A DNA stretch of 10,115 nt from Candidatus Puniceispirillum sp. (GCA_016780525.1 JADHLR010000050.1:1-10115), one strand, 5' to 3'. Counted from the stretch's first letter, positions 1 to 7,264 are shown. Numbers and translations are program-made. The notes: generated by a model from the sequence alone, not told the origin.

Positions 1-445
1 GTATTTGTGCGGCCGCGTGCATGCGTTCGCTGTCGAGTGGTTTCCGGTGGTGCCATACCCGGCCTAAATCAAGTGCCGGTTTTTGGCGTTGTGGCAAAAT
101 ACGATACAGATAGCGCCGGCCGGTGGCGGAAAATCTGGCATGCAATGTTGCCGGCACTTCGCGGGCGCTGTGAACGGTCACCGGTACCGCACCCAGATGT
201 GCATTCAACGCCTGCATGACCCGGTTTGCATCAAATTTTTCAGGCACATCAAGATGCGCGGCCTGGCCGGTGGCATGGACGCCCGAATCGGTGCGGCCGG
301 CACCGGTGATGGGGGTTGGCGCACCGATAAAAGCTTCGGCGGCAGTCTCTAGCGCGGCTTGCACCGAGGCGCCATTATCCTGCCGCTGCCAGCCAACAAA
401 GGGGGCGCCATCATATTCAATTGTGATCAAAATCCGCTTCGTCAT
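1..445 (-). CDS. truA: tRNA pseudouridine(38-40) synthase TruA, N-terminal part (3' end beyond window)
   Basis: TruA converts uridines 38-40 in the anticodon arm of many tRNAs to pseudouridine in the cytoplasm. The visible 148 residues start MTKRILITIEYDGAPFVGWQ, the usual TruA opening. Residues 49-57 read AGRTDSGVH, the family's signature loop, with Asp53 as the expected catalytic aspartate. A later FSATGRRYLYRI segment (about residues 105-116) is also typical. The gene runs off the left edge, so roughly 100 or more C-terminal residues are missing; this is a window cut and not a defect. It begins 9 nt after the fmt stop codon, and its own ribosome binding site is weak (an AAAGA a few bases before the ATG). 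It is therefore probably translated as the third gene of a def-fmt-truA operon. The identification is firm. Confidence 0.95.
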   Translation of the reverse strand, partial: MTKRILITIEYDGAPFVGWQRQDNGASVQAALETAAEAFIGAPTPITGAGRTDSGVHATGQAAHLDVPEKFDANRVMQALNAHLGAVPVTVHSAREVPATLHARFSATGRRYLYRILPQRQKPALDLGRVWHHRKPLDSERMHAAAQI

Positions 446-454
446 AATCTTTGG

Positions 455-1408
455 TCAGCCTGCCTGTGCGGTAAAAAGCTGGCCATTGGTCAGTTTTTGC
501 CCATTCAGAAAATCCGCCACTGACATCGGTTTTTTGCCAGCCGGCTGTAGCTGTTCGATTGCCAGAGCGCCATCGCCAGTGGCCAGATGCAGGGCGTTTT
601 TGCTGACGAAGACGACGCTGCCGGCGGCTGCATTTTGCGGCCGCTCCATTGCCACTGGCCGGGCGCGCAGAATCCGCAAGCGGCCTTTTGGCCCGTGACA
701 CCATGCCCCCGGAAACGGGGTAAAGGCGCGGATATGACAATCCAATGCGGCGCTGTCGCGTGACCAGTCAATTTCCGCCTCTTGTGACGATATTTTGGCT
801 GCATATATGGCCTGACTGTCATCCTGCGGTGTTGCTGCCGCGCGTAAACTGGCGATATCCATGACCACATCATCCAGCAGCTTTGCATTCAGCGCGGCCA
901 GTTTATCATGCAGGCTGCCGGCTGTTTCGGTATCGTCTATCTGACAGGCGCGCCGCGCCAACAGCTTGCCGGTATCAAGCCCTTCATCCATCAACATTGC
1001 CGAGATGCCGGTCTGGCGATCACCAGCTGCGATGGCACGCTGGATAGGTGCCGCCCCGCGCCAGCGTGGCAGCAAGGATGCGTGGCCGTTGATACATCCA
1101 AATCTTGGCAGTTCCAAAACAGCTTTTGGTAACAGCAGGCCGTAAGCCACAACGACAAACAGATCAGCCTTGTGTGCGGCAAGCTGTTGATGCACATCAT
1201 CAGCCAGCAGCGATTGCGGTGAAAATAATGCCAACCCGGTATCTTCGGTATAGGTGGCGACTGGCACGGGGGTTGGTTTCATGCCGCGCCCGGCTGGCTT
1301 GGCGGGCTGCGTATAGACCGCGCAGATATGATGTTTTTTGGCCAGCTTTTGCAGCGCTGGAATGGCAAAATCTGGGCTGCCCATAAACACAATCCGATAG
1401 CGCGGCAT
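455..1408 (-). CDS. fmt: Methionyl-tRNA formyltransferase
   Basis: Fmt transfers a formyl group from 10-formyltetrahydrofolate to the methionine on initiator tRNA. The 317-residue product has the usual family length. It opens with IVFMGSPDFAIPALQKL, part of the Rossmann-like formyltransferase fold. The SLLPRWRGAAPIQRAI block lies at residues 111-126, just after the catalytic Asn107 and His109, and the third catalytic residue Asp145 sits in the GLDTG motif (143-147). The C-terminal part is the tRNA-binding OB-fold region of the family. The ATG start follows a GAGGGGGGAG ribosome binding site (1411-1420) with a 2-nt gap, which is tight but very strong in pairing. It lies 32 nt downstream of def, the enzyme that removes the formyl group Fmt supplies, and 9 nt upstream of truA. 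All three read leftward, as in many alphaproteobacteria. Confidence 0.97.
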   Translation of the reverse strand: MPRYRIVFMGSPDFAIPALQKLAKKHHICAVYTQPAKPAGRGMKPTPVPVATYTEDTGLALFSPQSLLADDVHQQLAAHKADLFVVVAYGLLLPKAVLELPRFGCINGHASLLPRWRGAAPIQRAIAAGDRQTGISAMLMDEGLDTGKLLARRACQIDDTETAGSLHDKLAALNAKLLDDVVMDIASLRAAATPQDDSQAIYAAKISSQEAEIDWSRDSAALDCHIRAFTPFPGAWCHGPKGRLRILRARPVAMERPQNAAAGSVVFVSKNALHLATGDGALAIEQLQPAGKKPMSVADFLNGQKLTNGQLFTAQAG

Positions 1409-1440
1409 TGCTCCCCCCTCACTGGCGGTTATTCTGCTGG

Positions 1441-1971
1441 TTATTTTACACCTGTCGACTGACGCAGCTCTTTCATCACCCGGCGGGTAATCATATCGCG
1501 TTTCAGACGTGAAATATGGTCAATAAATAAAACCCCGTTCAAATGATCGATTTCATGTTGAATACAGGCCGCCAAAAGCCCGACGGCAGTCATCGTCTGT
1601 GCGGCCCCATTTTCATCAAGATAGCGCACCGACACTTCGGCTGGCCGTTCCACATCGGCTGTCTGATCGGGGATCGACAGACAGCCCTCTTCCAAAACCG
1701 CGCGCTCGTCAGACAGCGAAATGATTTCCGGGTTCACCATCTTGTACAGCTCGGCTGTCTCATCGCTACCACAATCAATCACCACAAGGCGCTGACTGAT
1801 ATTGATCTGTGGTGCGGCAAGGCCAATCCCCGGGGCGTAGTACATGGTGGCGGCCATATCATCAAGCAGCTGGCGCACACCGTCGGTAATCTCGGCAACC
1901 GGCTGGGCGATTTGCCGCAAAACCGGGTCAGGCATTTTCACGATGGGAATCAAATTGGCGGTGCTGGTCAT
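1441..1971 (-). CDS. def: Peptide deformylase
   Basis: Peptide deformylase removes the N-formyl group from nascent proteins at the ribosome exit. The 176-residue product carries all three signature motifs: GIGLAAPQ (residues 48-55), EGCLS (95-99) and HEIDH (139-143). Cys97, His139 and His143 would bind the metal ion and Glu140 would act as general base, as in characterised members. The reading frame is open for 15 more codons upstream, to an ATG at 2016. I place the start at 1971 because MTSTANLIPI matches the usual N-terminus and an AGGA lies 9 nt before it (1981-1984). Def is first in the leftward def-fmt-truA group and divergent from rmuC. The 142 nt between them contain a good minus-strand -35 (TTGACT, 2042-2047), but the -10 at 17-nt spacing (TAAGCC) is poor, so I do not call a promoter. 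Confidence 0.96.
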   Translation of the reverse strand: MTSTANLIPIVKMPDPVLRQIAQPVAEITDGVRQLLDDMAATMYYAPGIGLAAPQINISQRLVVIDCGSDETAELYKMVNPEIISLSDERAVLEEGCLSIPDQTADVERPAEVSVRYLDENGAAQTMTAVGLLAACIQHEIDHLNGVLFIDHISRLKRDMITRRVMKELRQSTGVK

Positions 1972-2113
1972 GATACATAATCCTGCTGGCAAACAATTTC
2001 GCGCATGGCTAATCACCCGGCTTAAAAGATGGTGTCGTTGCAGTCAAGACGATAGCGTGTCACATTAGGGCGCCCGAGCTGGTCATCCAGCCACGAATCG
2101 CACAAAGGATTGC

Positions 2114-3232
2114 ATGATGACGCCATTCGAAATCGCTATCTATGCGGCGCTGATCGTGATTATTGGTGTATTGCTGGTGATGCTGCGCAACCGGCAACCA
2201 AATGCCAGCGCCGATTTGGCTGAATTACGCGGGCAGCTGGCGCAGATCTCGAATCAATCCGGGGCAATCCAGACATTGATTGCTGACCAGATGGCGCAAA
2301 GCGAGGGGCGGCTGGGGACAAGGCTGGAACAGTCTTTGCGTGACCAGAATGACCGGACCACAAAATCACTGACAAGCATGGCAGAAAAGCTGGCGGTGAT
2401 CACCGAAGCCAATGCGCATATCACAACCTTGACCGGGCAGGTGTCGCAATTACAAAATATTTTGTCAAACAAACAGGCACGCGGCAGTTTTGGTGAAGTG
2501 CAGCTAGAAAATCTGGTGCGCGATGCGTTGCCTGACAGCGCCTATGATTTTCAGGTGACCCTGAGCAATGGCCGCCGCGTTGATTGTTTTTTGAAACTGC
2601 CCAACCCGCCGGGGCCAATTGCCATTGATTCAAAATTTCCGCTTGAATCCTATCGCCAGCTCGTGGCCGCCGCCGACGAGGCGGCGCGTGATGTGGCGCG
2701 GCGGCGGCTTGAGGCGGATGTGAAAAAACATATCACCGATATTGCGGCCAAATATATCATTCCCGGTGAAACGGCCGAGAGTGCAATTCTGTTTTTACCA
2801 TCCGAGTCAGTCTATACCGAGATCAATCTGCAATTGCCAAAGCTGGTCGAGGCCAGTCGGCGGGCGCATGTCTATATGGCCGGGCCGGATAATCTGATGT
2901 TGATTTTACACACCGTGCGGGCCATTTTGCGCGATGCCCGCATGCATGAAGCAGCTGGCCTGATCCAGACCCAGGTTGATTTGATGATGCAGGATGTTCA
3001 CCGGCTCGATGAGCGGGTGAATAAATTGGCGACACATTTTGGCCAGGCTGAACGTGATATAAATGATATCCAGACCTCAACCCGCAAAATCACGGCGCGT
3101 GGTGATAAAATCGCCGAAATCGAGGTGATGGACGCAACGACCGTATCTGGCCCCGCATCTTCTTCGGAGTCTGCTTCGGGCTCTAGCCCGGCAGCCGGTT
3201 CGGCAAAATCCCAGCAGGATTTACTTGGCTAG
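2114..3232 (+). CDS. rmuC: RmuC-family DNA recombination protein
   Basis: RmuC-family proteins were linked genetically to limiting inversions and rearrangements at short inverted repeats; the domain is related to PD-(D/E)XK nucleases, and the exact activity is unsettled. The 372-residue product has one N-terminal membrane helix (about residues 6-23), then a charged coiled-coil-like stretch (about 30-120). The RmuC core follows, with GSFGEVQLENLV (124-135), VDCFLKLP (156-163), DSKFPLESY (172-180) and FLPSESVYTEI (227-237). The last 30 residues are a Ser/Ala-rich low-complexity tail. Two ATG codons stand in tandem. AAGGA (2105-2109) is 4 nt from the first and 7 nt from the second (2117), so the second may be the real start. 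The gene is convergent with recR, their stop codons separated by 17 nt, which places it among repair genes. Identity at family level is clear. Confidence 0.93.
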   Translation: MMTPFEIAIYAALIVIIGVLLVMLRNRQPNASADLAELRGQLAQISNQSGAIQTLIADQMAQSEGRLGTRLEQSLRDQNDRTTKSLTSMAEKLAVITEANAHITTLTGQVSQLQNILSNKQARGSFGEVQLENLVRDALPDSAYDFQVTLSNGRRVDCFLKLPNPPGPIAIDSKFPLESYRQLVAAADEAARDVARRRLEADVKKHITDIAAKYIIPGETAESAILFLPSESVYTEINLQLPKLVEASRRAHVYMAGPDNLMLILHTVRAILRDARMHEAAGLIQTQVDLMMQDVHRLDERVNKLATHFGQAERDINDIQTSTRKITARGDKIAEIEVMDATTVSGPASSSESASGSSPAAGSAKSQQDLLG

Positions 3233-3249
3233 GCAGGCAGGCCTGTCAT

Positions 3250-3846
3250 TCAAAATTGCAATTTGGCGCGGGCTTTAAGCGCTTGTGCGAGGGTGCCGTC
3301 ATCCAGATAATCGAGCTCTCCACCCACCGGAACGCCATGCGCCAGCCGGGTCACGTCAACGCTGCTATTTGCCAGTTTTTCAGCGATATAATGTGCGGTT
3401 GTCTGGCCATCGACGGTTGCTGACAGGGCCAGAATGACCTCGCTTGTATGGCCGGTGCTGGCGCGATTGATCAATTTATCGATATGCAGATCATCAGGGC
3501 CGCGACCATCAAGTGCATTTAATGTGCCGCCAAGAATATGATAAACGCCGCGATAGACAGCGGCGCGTTCCATCGCCCATAAATCGCCAACATCCTCGAC
3601 AACACAAACACAGCTATGATCGCGTTGTGTATCGCGGCAAATGCTGCATTTATCGCCATGGTCAAGATTGCCGCATTCGGCACAGCTGCGCACCTGACTG
3701 GCAACATCAAAAAGATCCTGTGCCAATGGCAGCATCAGCCGGTCACGGTTTTTCAGCAGATAGAGCACCGCACGGCGTGCCGACCGCGGCCCCAGACCCG
3801 GCAAGCGCGCCAGTTTGCGTATCAGATTATCAAGTGAGGCATGCAT
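3250..3846 (-). CDS. recR: Recombination mediator protein RecR
   Basis: RecR works with RecO, and RecF where present, to load RecA onto SSB-coated single-stranded DNA during gap repair. The 198 residues match the family's length of about 200. The order of elements is canonical: a helix-hairpin-helix segment LPGLGPRSA (residues 15-23), a four-cysteine zinc site (Cys55, Cys58, Cys67, Cys70), a Toprim core starting VVEDVGDLWAMER (82-94), and the C-terminal GVPVGGELDYLDDGTL block (171-186). The ATG lies 1 nt after the ebfC stop and no ribosome binding site is evident, so translation is probably coupled to ebfC. A few codons upstream are open in frame, so the exact start is slightly uncertain. The dnaX-ebfC-recR order is widely conserved in bacteria and supports all three calls. 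Confidence 0.97.
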   Translation of the reverse strand: MHASLDNLIRKLARLPGLGPRSARRAVLYLLKNRDRLMLPLAQDLFDVASQVRSCAECGNLDHGDKCSICRDTQRDHSCVCVVEDVGDLWAMERAAVYRGVYHILGGTLNALDGRGPDDLHIDKLINRASTGHTSEVILALSATVDGQTTAHYIAEKLANSSVDVTRLAHGVPVGGELDYLDDGTLAQALKARAKLQF

Positions 3847-3847
3847 G

Positions 3848-4174
3848 TCAGAATGGTAAATTCATGCCGGGTGGCAGTGGCAGTCCGCCGGTAATGTCTT
3901 TCATCAGACGGGCTTTTTCTGCACTGGCGGCAGCCTGCGCGTTGCGGGTAGCGAGGCAAATCAGATCTTCAAGAATTTCGGCGTTGTCCGGATCAATGAC
4001 GCTGTGATCAATTTTCACCGCATGTAAAACCCCGCTTCCGGTCACCGTCGCGGTGACATGATCATTGCCGGCACTGGCAGAAAAACGCTGCGCTTCAAGC
4101 TCGGCCTGCAGATTTTCCAAGCGCGACTGCATGTCCTGAACTTTTTTCATCATGCCGGCCATATTACGCATCAT
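3848..4174 (-). CDS. ebfC: YbaB/EbfC family nucleoid-associated protein
   Basis: YbaB/EbfC proteins are small dimeric DNA-binding proteins of the nucleoid; members bind DNA and affect its organisation or expression. The 108-residue product has the family layout: a Met/Gln-rich N-terminal helix (MMRNMAGMMKKVQDMQSRLE), a central beta region including VTGSGVLHAVKID, and the C-terminal helix followed by a Gly/Pro-rich tail ending PLPPGMNLPF. Its ATG overlaps the dnaX stop as ATGA, a 4-nt overlap. A GAGGAG ribosome binding site (4183-4188) lies 8 nt upstream inside the end of dnaX. A second ATG follows immediately, but the first has the better spacing. It is 1 nt from recR, and the three genes very likely share a transcript. 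The protein is sometimes described as a RecR-associated factor because of this linkage. Confidence 0.95.
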   Translation of the reverse strand: MMRNMAGMMKKVQDMQSRLENLQAELEAQRFSASAGNDHVTATVTGSGVLHAVKIDHSVIDPDNAEILEDLICLATRNAQAAASAEKARLMKDITGGLPLPPGMNLPF

Positions 4175-6012
4175 CCTGACATCTCCTCATTATTGGCACT
4201 GGCTGTATCATCACTATCTTGCGGGTTCGTTTCGGGGCTGGCTGCAGCGGTGATCGAATCAATGCTGGCACCGGGGAATATTTCCATAATTTTTGTCACA
4301 AGCGGGTCTTCGGCGATGGCATCGTGGATTTTCGCAGCCGCTGCGGCGGCGTCCTCAGCCAGCGTTGTGCCACCTTGCTCATCGGATAATGAGACCAGCC
4401 ATCTTTGCCCAGTCCATTGCCCCAGCTGTTTGGCAAGATCACCGGCCAGCGTTTCCGGGGCGTTGCCGGTAAGCGCGATTTCCAACCGCCCACTCTGCAG
4501 GGCGACAAGCCGCACATGGTTGCGGATGCGCGCCGCCAACAGCATTTCATTATGCGTCTCGGCAAGCGCAACAATATCGGTGAGTGTGGCGGGTGTGGCG
4601 GGTGCGGATGACGGATTGGTGGCGGTATTTGGCCGCTCTGACATATCTGATGGCGGTTCATTGACAGGCGCGGCGGTATGGTGCTGATCAGCATCGTCGC
4701 GGTGGTTTTCGGCATGGCTGCCTGATTCTGGCGGTGACGATGCTGGCAGTGAAGATGCTGGCAGTGAAGATGATGGCTGCTCAGCCAGTTCTGCTGATGC
4801 GGGTGACGGCTCTGCCGGTGCGGCGGCGGCAGGTGGTGCGTTATTTGTTGCGGCGACCGGTGCTGTTGGCAGTTTTTGCAAAATATCGCCCGGGGTTGGC
4901 ATCTGCGCGGCATGTGCCAGACGGATGATTAACATATCACATCCCGCTGCCGGATCGGGTGCGTGCGCCAGTTCACCATGCCCCTTTAACAAGAGCTGCC
5001 AAGCGCGTCCAAGCCGCGCAATGCCAAATTCGGCGAGGCTAAGAACGGTTGCTTTGTCACTGTCGATTAAATCGTCTGATGCCGCGCCAGCCGCTTGCAT
5101 ACTGGCCAGATGAATCAAATCGAGCAAATCAGCGACCAGCATGTCGGGTTCGGCACCGCGCGCATAGGCATTGGCAAAAGCTGTCAACGCTGCGTTGGTA
5201 TCACCGGCCAGCGCGGCGGTCAGTACCGCCTGCGACTCGCTGCGACCCGGCCGCCCCAACATATCCGCCACCAGTTCCGGCGTCAGTGCGTCAGCCGTCA
5301 TGGCGGCGGCCTGATCAAGCAGTGATAGGGCGTCACGCACCGACCCTTCGGCCGCGCGGGCAATCATCGCCAGCGCTTCCGGCTGCGCGTCAATGGTTTC
5401 TTTTTGGCAAATTGTGGCAAGATGGTCGATCAGCAAACCCGCTGGTACACGGCGCAAATCATAACGCTGACATCGCGACAGGATGGTCACCGGCACTTTA
5501 CGAATTTCGGTTGTGGCGAAAATAAATTTTACCGCGTCGGGTGGTTCTTCCAGCGTTTTTAACAGGGCGTTAAAGGCATTTTTTGACATCATATGAACTT
5601 CATCAATGATGTAGATTTTATAACGCGCCGACACTGGCCGATAGCCAACCCCCTCGATAATTTCGCGGGCATCGTCAACGCCGGTATGGCTGGCAGCGTC
5701 CATTTCCAATACATCAACATGCCGTCCGCTGGCAATCGCCTGACATGGTTCGCATTGACCGCATGGCTCAAGCGTGGCGCCACCATTGCCGTCGGCACCG
5801 ATGCAGTTCAAGCCTTTTGCCAGCAACCGCGCTGTCGAGGTTTTGCCAATGCCGCGGACGCCGGTCAGCACAAAAGCATGCGCCAGCCGGCCCAATGTCA
5901 ACGCATTGCTCAGGGTGCGCACCAGCGCGTCCTGCCCGATTAATTCGGAAAAGGTCTCGGGACGATATTTTCGCGCCAGCACACGATAGGTTTGTTGGGT
6001 GGTGTCGTTCAT
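4171..6012 (-). CDS. dnaX: DNA polymerase III subunit tau/gamma
   Basis: DnaX is the ATPase of the clamp loader and, in its full tau form, also links polymerase cores to the helicase. In the 613 residues the AAA+ module shows Walker A GVRGIGKT (51-58), the DnaX-type zinc site (Cys70, Cys84, Cys87, Cys90), Walker B YIIDEVH (134-140), sensor 1 ATTE (166-169), the SRC arginine finger (Arg180) and sensor 2 GSVRDALSLLDQ (223-234). The collar domain extends to about residue 375. A long Ala/Pro/Ser/Glu linker (about 380-475) contains a short tandem repeat, and the C-terminal domain (about 475-580) resembles the alpha-subunit-binding part of tau. I saw no A-rich slippery heptamer like the E. coli frameshift site, so a separate gamma form is not evident. 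AAGG (6026-6029) lies 13 nt before the ATG, a long spacing. The SRP RNA gene is just upstream on the same strand. Confidence 0.97.
   Translation of the reverse strand: MNDTTQQTYRVLARKYRPETFSELIGQDALVRTLSNALTLGRLAHAFVLTGVRGIGKTSTARLLAKGLNCIGADGNGGATLEPCGQCEPCQAIASGRHVDVLEMDAASHTGVDDAREIIEGVGYRPVSARYKIYIIDEVHMMSKNAFNALLKTLEEPPDAVKFIFATTEIRKVPVTILSRCQRYDLRRVPAGLLIDHLATICQKETIDAQPEALAMIARAAEGSVRDALSLLDQAAAMTADALTPELVADMLGRPGRSESQAVLTAALAGDTNAALTAFANAYARGAEPDMLVADLLDLIHLASMQAAGAASDDLIDSDKATVLSLAEFGIARLGRAWQLLLKGHGELAHAPDPAAGCDMLIIRLAHAAQMPTPGDILQKLPTAPVAATNNAPPAAAAPAEPSPASAELAEQPSSSLPASSLPASSPPESGSHAENHRDDADQHHTAAPVNEPPSDMSERPNTATNPSSAPATPATLTDIVALAETHNEMLLAARIRNHVRLVALQSGRLEIALTGNAPETLAGDLAKQLGQWTGQRWLVSLSDEQGGTTLAEDAAAAAAKIHDAIAEDPLVTKIMEIFPGASIDSITAAASPETNPQDSDDTASANNEEMSG
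4736..4780. repeat. 15-bp tandem repeat inside the dnaX linker
   Basis: Three consecutive 15-bp units begin at 4736, 4751 and 4766. The first two differ at a single base (GACGATGCTGGCAGT against GAAGATGCTGGCAGT), and the third is more diverged. On the coding (minus) strand they keep the dnaX frame and encode the repeated SSLPA pattern at about residues 416-425. The region is the flexible linker between the clamp-loader domains and the tau C-terminal domain, where length changes should be tolerated. Replication slippage is the simple explanation. Confidence 0.75.
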
Positions 6013-6094
6013 CTGACAATACGCACCTTATCGCAAGATCATCAAAGCAAAAGTGATCGCAGCTCACTGATCAATCCCTGAGCCAGGATTTAGC

Positions 6095-6184
6095 GGAAGA
6101 CTGGGCAACCCGTATGAAACCTACTGCGGCTGCTTCCTCTCGGACCTGACCGGGTAAGCAGGGACCACGTCTACCCAGACTTCC
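6095..6184 (-). ncRNA. ffs: Signal recognition particle RNA, small bacterial (4.5S) type
   Basis: This is the RNA scaffold of the bacterial signal recognition particle. It binds Ffh and helps target inner-membrane proteins to FtsY and the translocon. On the minus strand the conserved apical hairpin is plain: GGTCAGGTCC (6142-6151), a GAGA tetraloop (6138-6141), then GGAAGCAGCC (6128-6137), which includes the asymmetric loop bound by the Ffh M domain. The outer ends pair as expected: GGAAGTCTGGG (6174-6184) with CCCAGTCTTCC (6095-6105), 10 pairs with one U-U mismatch, closing an elongated hairpin of about 90 nt. The ends may lie a few bases further out. The tetraloop is GAGA where E. coli has GGAA; both are GNRA-class loops. 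It lies 82 nt upstream of the dnaX start, and I see no T-rich terminator between them. Confidence 0.93.
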
Positions 6185-6191
6185 TGTGTCC

Positions 6192-6220
6192 TGTATGAAA
6201 CAAACCAGCCATCACGACAA
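6192..6220 (-). promoter_or_regulatory. Candidate sigma-70-type promoter for the SRP RNA
   Basis: Reading the minus strand, TTGTCG (6215-6220) could be a -35 element. A 17-nt spacer separates it from CATACA (6192-6197) as a -10. Transcription would start about 6-7 nt further on, near 6185-6186, which agrees with the 5' end deduced independently from the RNA's closing helix. The -35 matches consensus at 3-4 positions and the -10 at 3, so the support comes from placement more than from sequence. A T-rich stretch with ATAAAAT lies upstream (about 6221-6240). Confidence 0.4.
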
Positions 6221-6267
6221 GTATTTTATCAGCTTTTTGCAAAACATGCCGCACACAGGCTGGCGGT

Positions 6268-7125
6268 TTAGCCCTGCTGATGACGATCCGGGCTGGCGGC
6301 GTAGCTGCCAAGCACTTTGACCTCATCTTTCATGCAGTAAAACCGCAATTCTTCCATCGCCAGCCGCATCGCCGGTTCATCAATATGGCCTTCAACATCC
6401 ATATAAAATTGGGCGCGTTCGCTGACCCCGGGGCGCAAATAGGACTCCAGCTTTGTCAGATTGATTCCATTCGTGGCAAATCCACCAAGCGCTTTATACA
6501 GGGCTGCCGGCACGCTGCGCAGTTGAAAGACCAATGTTGTAATCATAGGCACATCGCCAATTTCCGGCACGATTGGATCAGCCGCCATAATCAAAAAGCG
6601 GGTGGTGTTTTTTTTGTCGTCCTCAAGTGATTCGATGATGATCTCGAGATCATAGATTTGTGCCGCCAGCCGCGAGGCAACGGCCGCGACGCTGGGGTCG
6701 CCAGCAGCGGCAACATCCTTGGCCGCGCCGGCGGTGTCAGCATGCATAATCGGGGTCAGTCCCAGCTGGCGGATCTGCTGTCGGCATTGCGCCAGCCCCT
6801 GGGCATGACTATGCACAGTTTTCAAATTCTCTAAGCGGCTGCCACGCGGTGCTAAAAGATGGTGATTCACGCGCTGAAAATGCTCGCCGATAATATGCAG
6901 GCCCGATTGCGGCAACAGATGATGGATATCAGCCACCCGCCCGGCAGTTGAATTTTCCACCGGCACCATCGCCAGTGCGGCGTGACCTTCCTGCACCTGG
7001 GTCAGCATATCTTCAAACGAGGCGCAGGCCACCGCCTCCATATCCGGTTTGACCAGTTGACAGGCCATATGCGAATAGGCCCCGGGAACGCCCTGAAAAG
7101 CAATTTTGCGCGATGCGTCTGCCAC
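6268..7125 (-). CDS. pheA: Prephenate dehydratase (monofunctional, ACT-regulated)
   Basis: This cytoplasmic enzyme converts prephenate to phenylpyruvate in phenylalanine synthesis. The 285 residues have no chorismate mutase domain in front, so it is the monofunctional form. The catalytic domain shows FQGVPGAYS (10-18), VPVENS (54-59), HSHAQGLAQC (105-114) and NTTRF (173-177), the last containing the Thr-Arg-Phe signature with its catalytic threonine. From about residue 194 an ACT domain follows, with GINLTKLESY (220-229), the region expected to bind phenylalanine for feedback inhibition. The start is a GTG; AAAAGGA (7132-7138) lies 6 nt upstream and decides it. It follows kdsB on the same strand after a 125-nt gap containing a 21-bp tandem repeat, so it could be co-transcribed or have its own promoter. 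The SRP RNA gene is downstream. Confidence 0.96.
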   Translation of the reverse strand: MADASRKIAFQGVPGAYSHMACQLVKPDMEAVACASFEDMLTQVQEGHAALAMVPVENSTAGRVADIHHLLPQSGLHIIGEHFQRVNHHLLAPRGSRLENLKTVHSHAQGLAQCRQQIRQLGLTPIMHADTAGAAKDVAAAGDPSVAAVASRLAAQIYDLEIIIESLEDDKKNTTRFLIMAADPIVPEIGDVPMITTLVFQLRSVPAALYKALGGFATNGINLTKLESYLRPGVSERAQFYMDVEGHIDEPAMRLAMEELRFYCMKDEVKVLGSYAASPDRHQQG

Positions 7126-7201
7126 AATAAATCCTTTTGCCTTAGTTTGAAGAGGTTATCCTTATGAAAAAGCGCAGCGTCAAGCGGTGATTTTTTCCTA
7201 A

Positions 7202-7264
7202 GATCACATTAGCTGTCTGGGCGATCACATGAGCTGTCTCGGTAATTGCATCAGCTCTCTGGTG
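7202..7264. repeat. Three 21-bp tandem repeat units across the kdsB 3' end
   Basis: Units start at 7202, 7223 and 7244 with an exact 21-bp period. Units 1 and 2 share 18 of 21 positions (core GATCACAT, one variable base, AGCTGTCT). Unit 3 shares about 13 of 21 with unit 2 and contains the kdsB stop codon and its last codons. Each unit holds CAT-N-AGCT. The period equals about two turns of the DNA helix, so any bound protein would see the same face. The repeat lies some 80-140 bp upstream of pheA. Whether it is a regulatory site or slippage debris cannot be told from one sequence. Confidence 0.7.

Noticed and set aside
417..740. Minus-strand frame overlapping the fmt C-terminus and truA start
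   Set aside because: It shadows fmt and truA, both of which have intact family motifs in their own frames.
2019..2047. Minus-strand promoter for def (TTGACT with TAAGCC at 17 nt)
   Set aside because: The -35 is good but the -10 matches only two consensus positions; left as a remark under def.
3232..3264. Short palindromes CAGGCCTG (3238-3245) and AAATTGCAATTT (3253-3264) at the convergent rmuC/recR ends
   Set aside because: Neither forms a GC-rich stem followed by a T-run, so no terminator is supported; the second lies within the last recR codons and may be coincidence.
7164..7190. Tiny plus-strand ORF MKKRSVKR after an AGAGG-like ribosome binding site between pheA and kdsB
   Set aside because: Eight codons only, antisense to the pheA-kdsB transcript direction, and no known family; chance is sufficient.
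7166..7197. Possible bidirectional terminator (GAAAAA and TTTTTTC arms around a GC-containing centre) between kdsB and pheA
   Set aside because: The GC part pairs over only about three bases, so the hairpin is mostly A-T; too weak to call.
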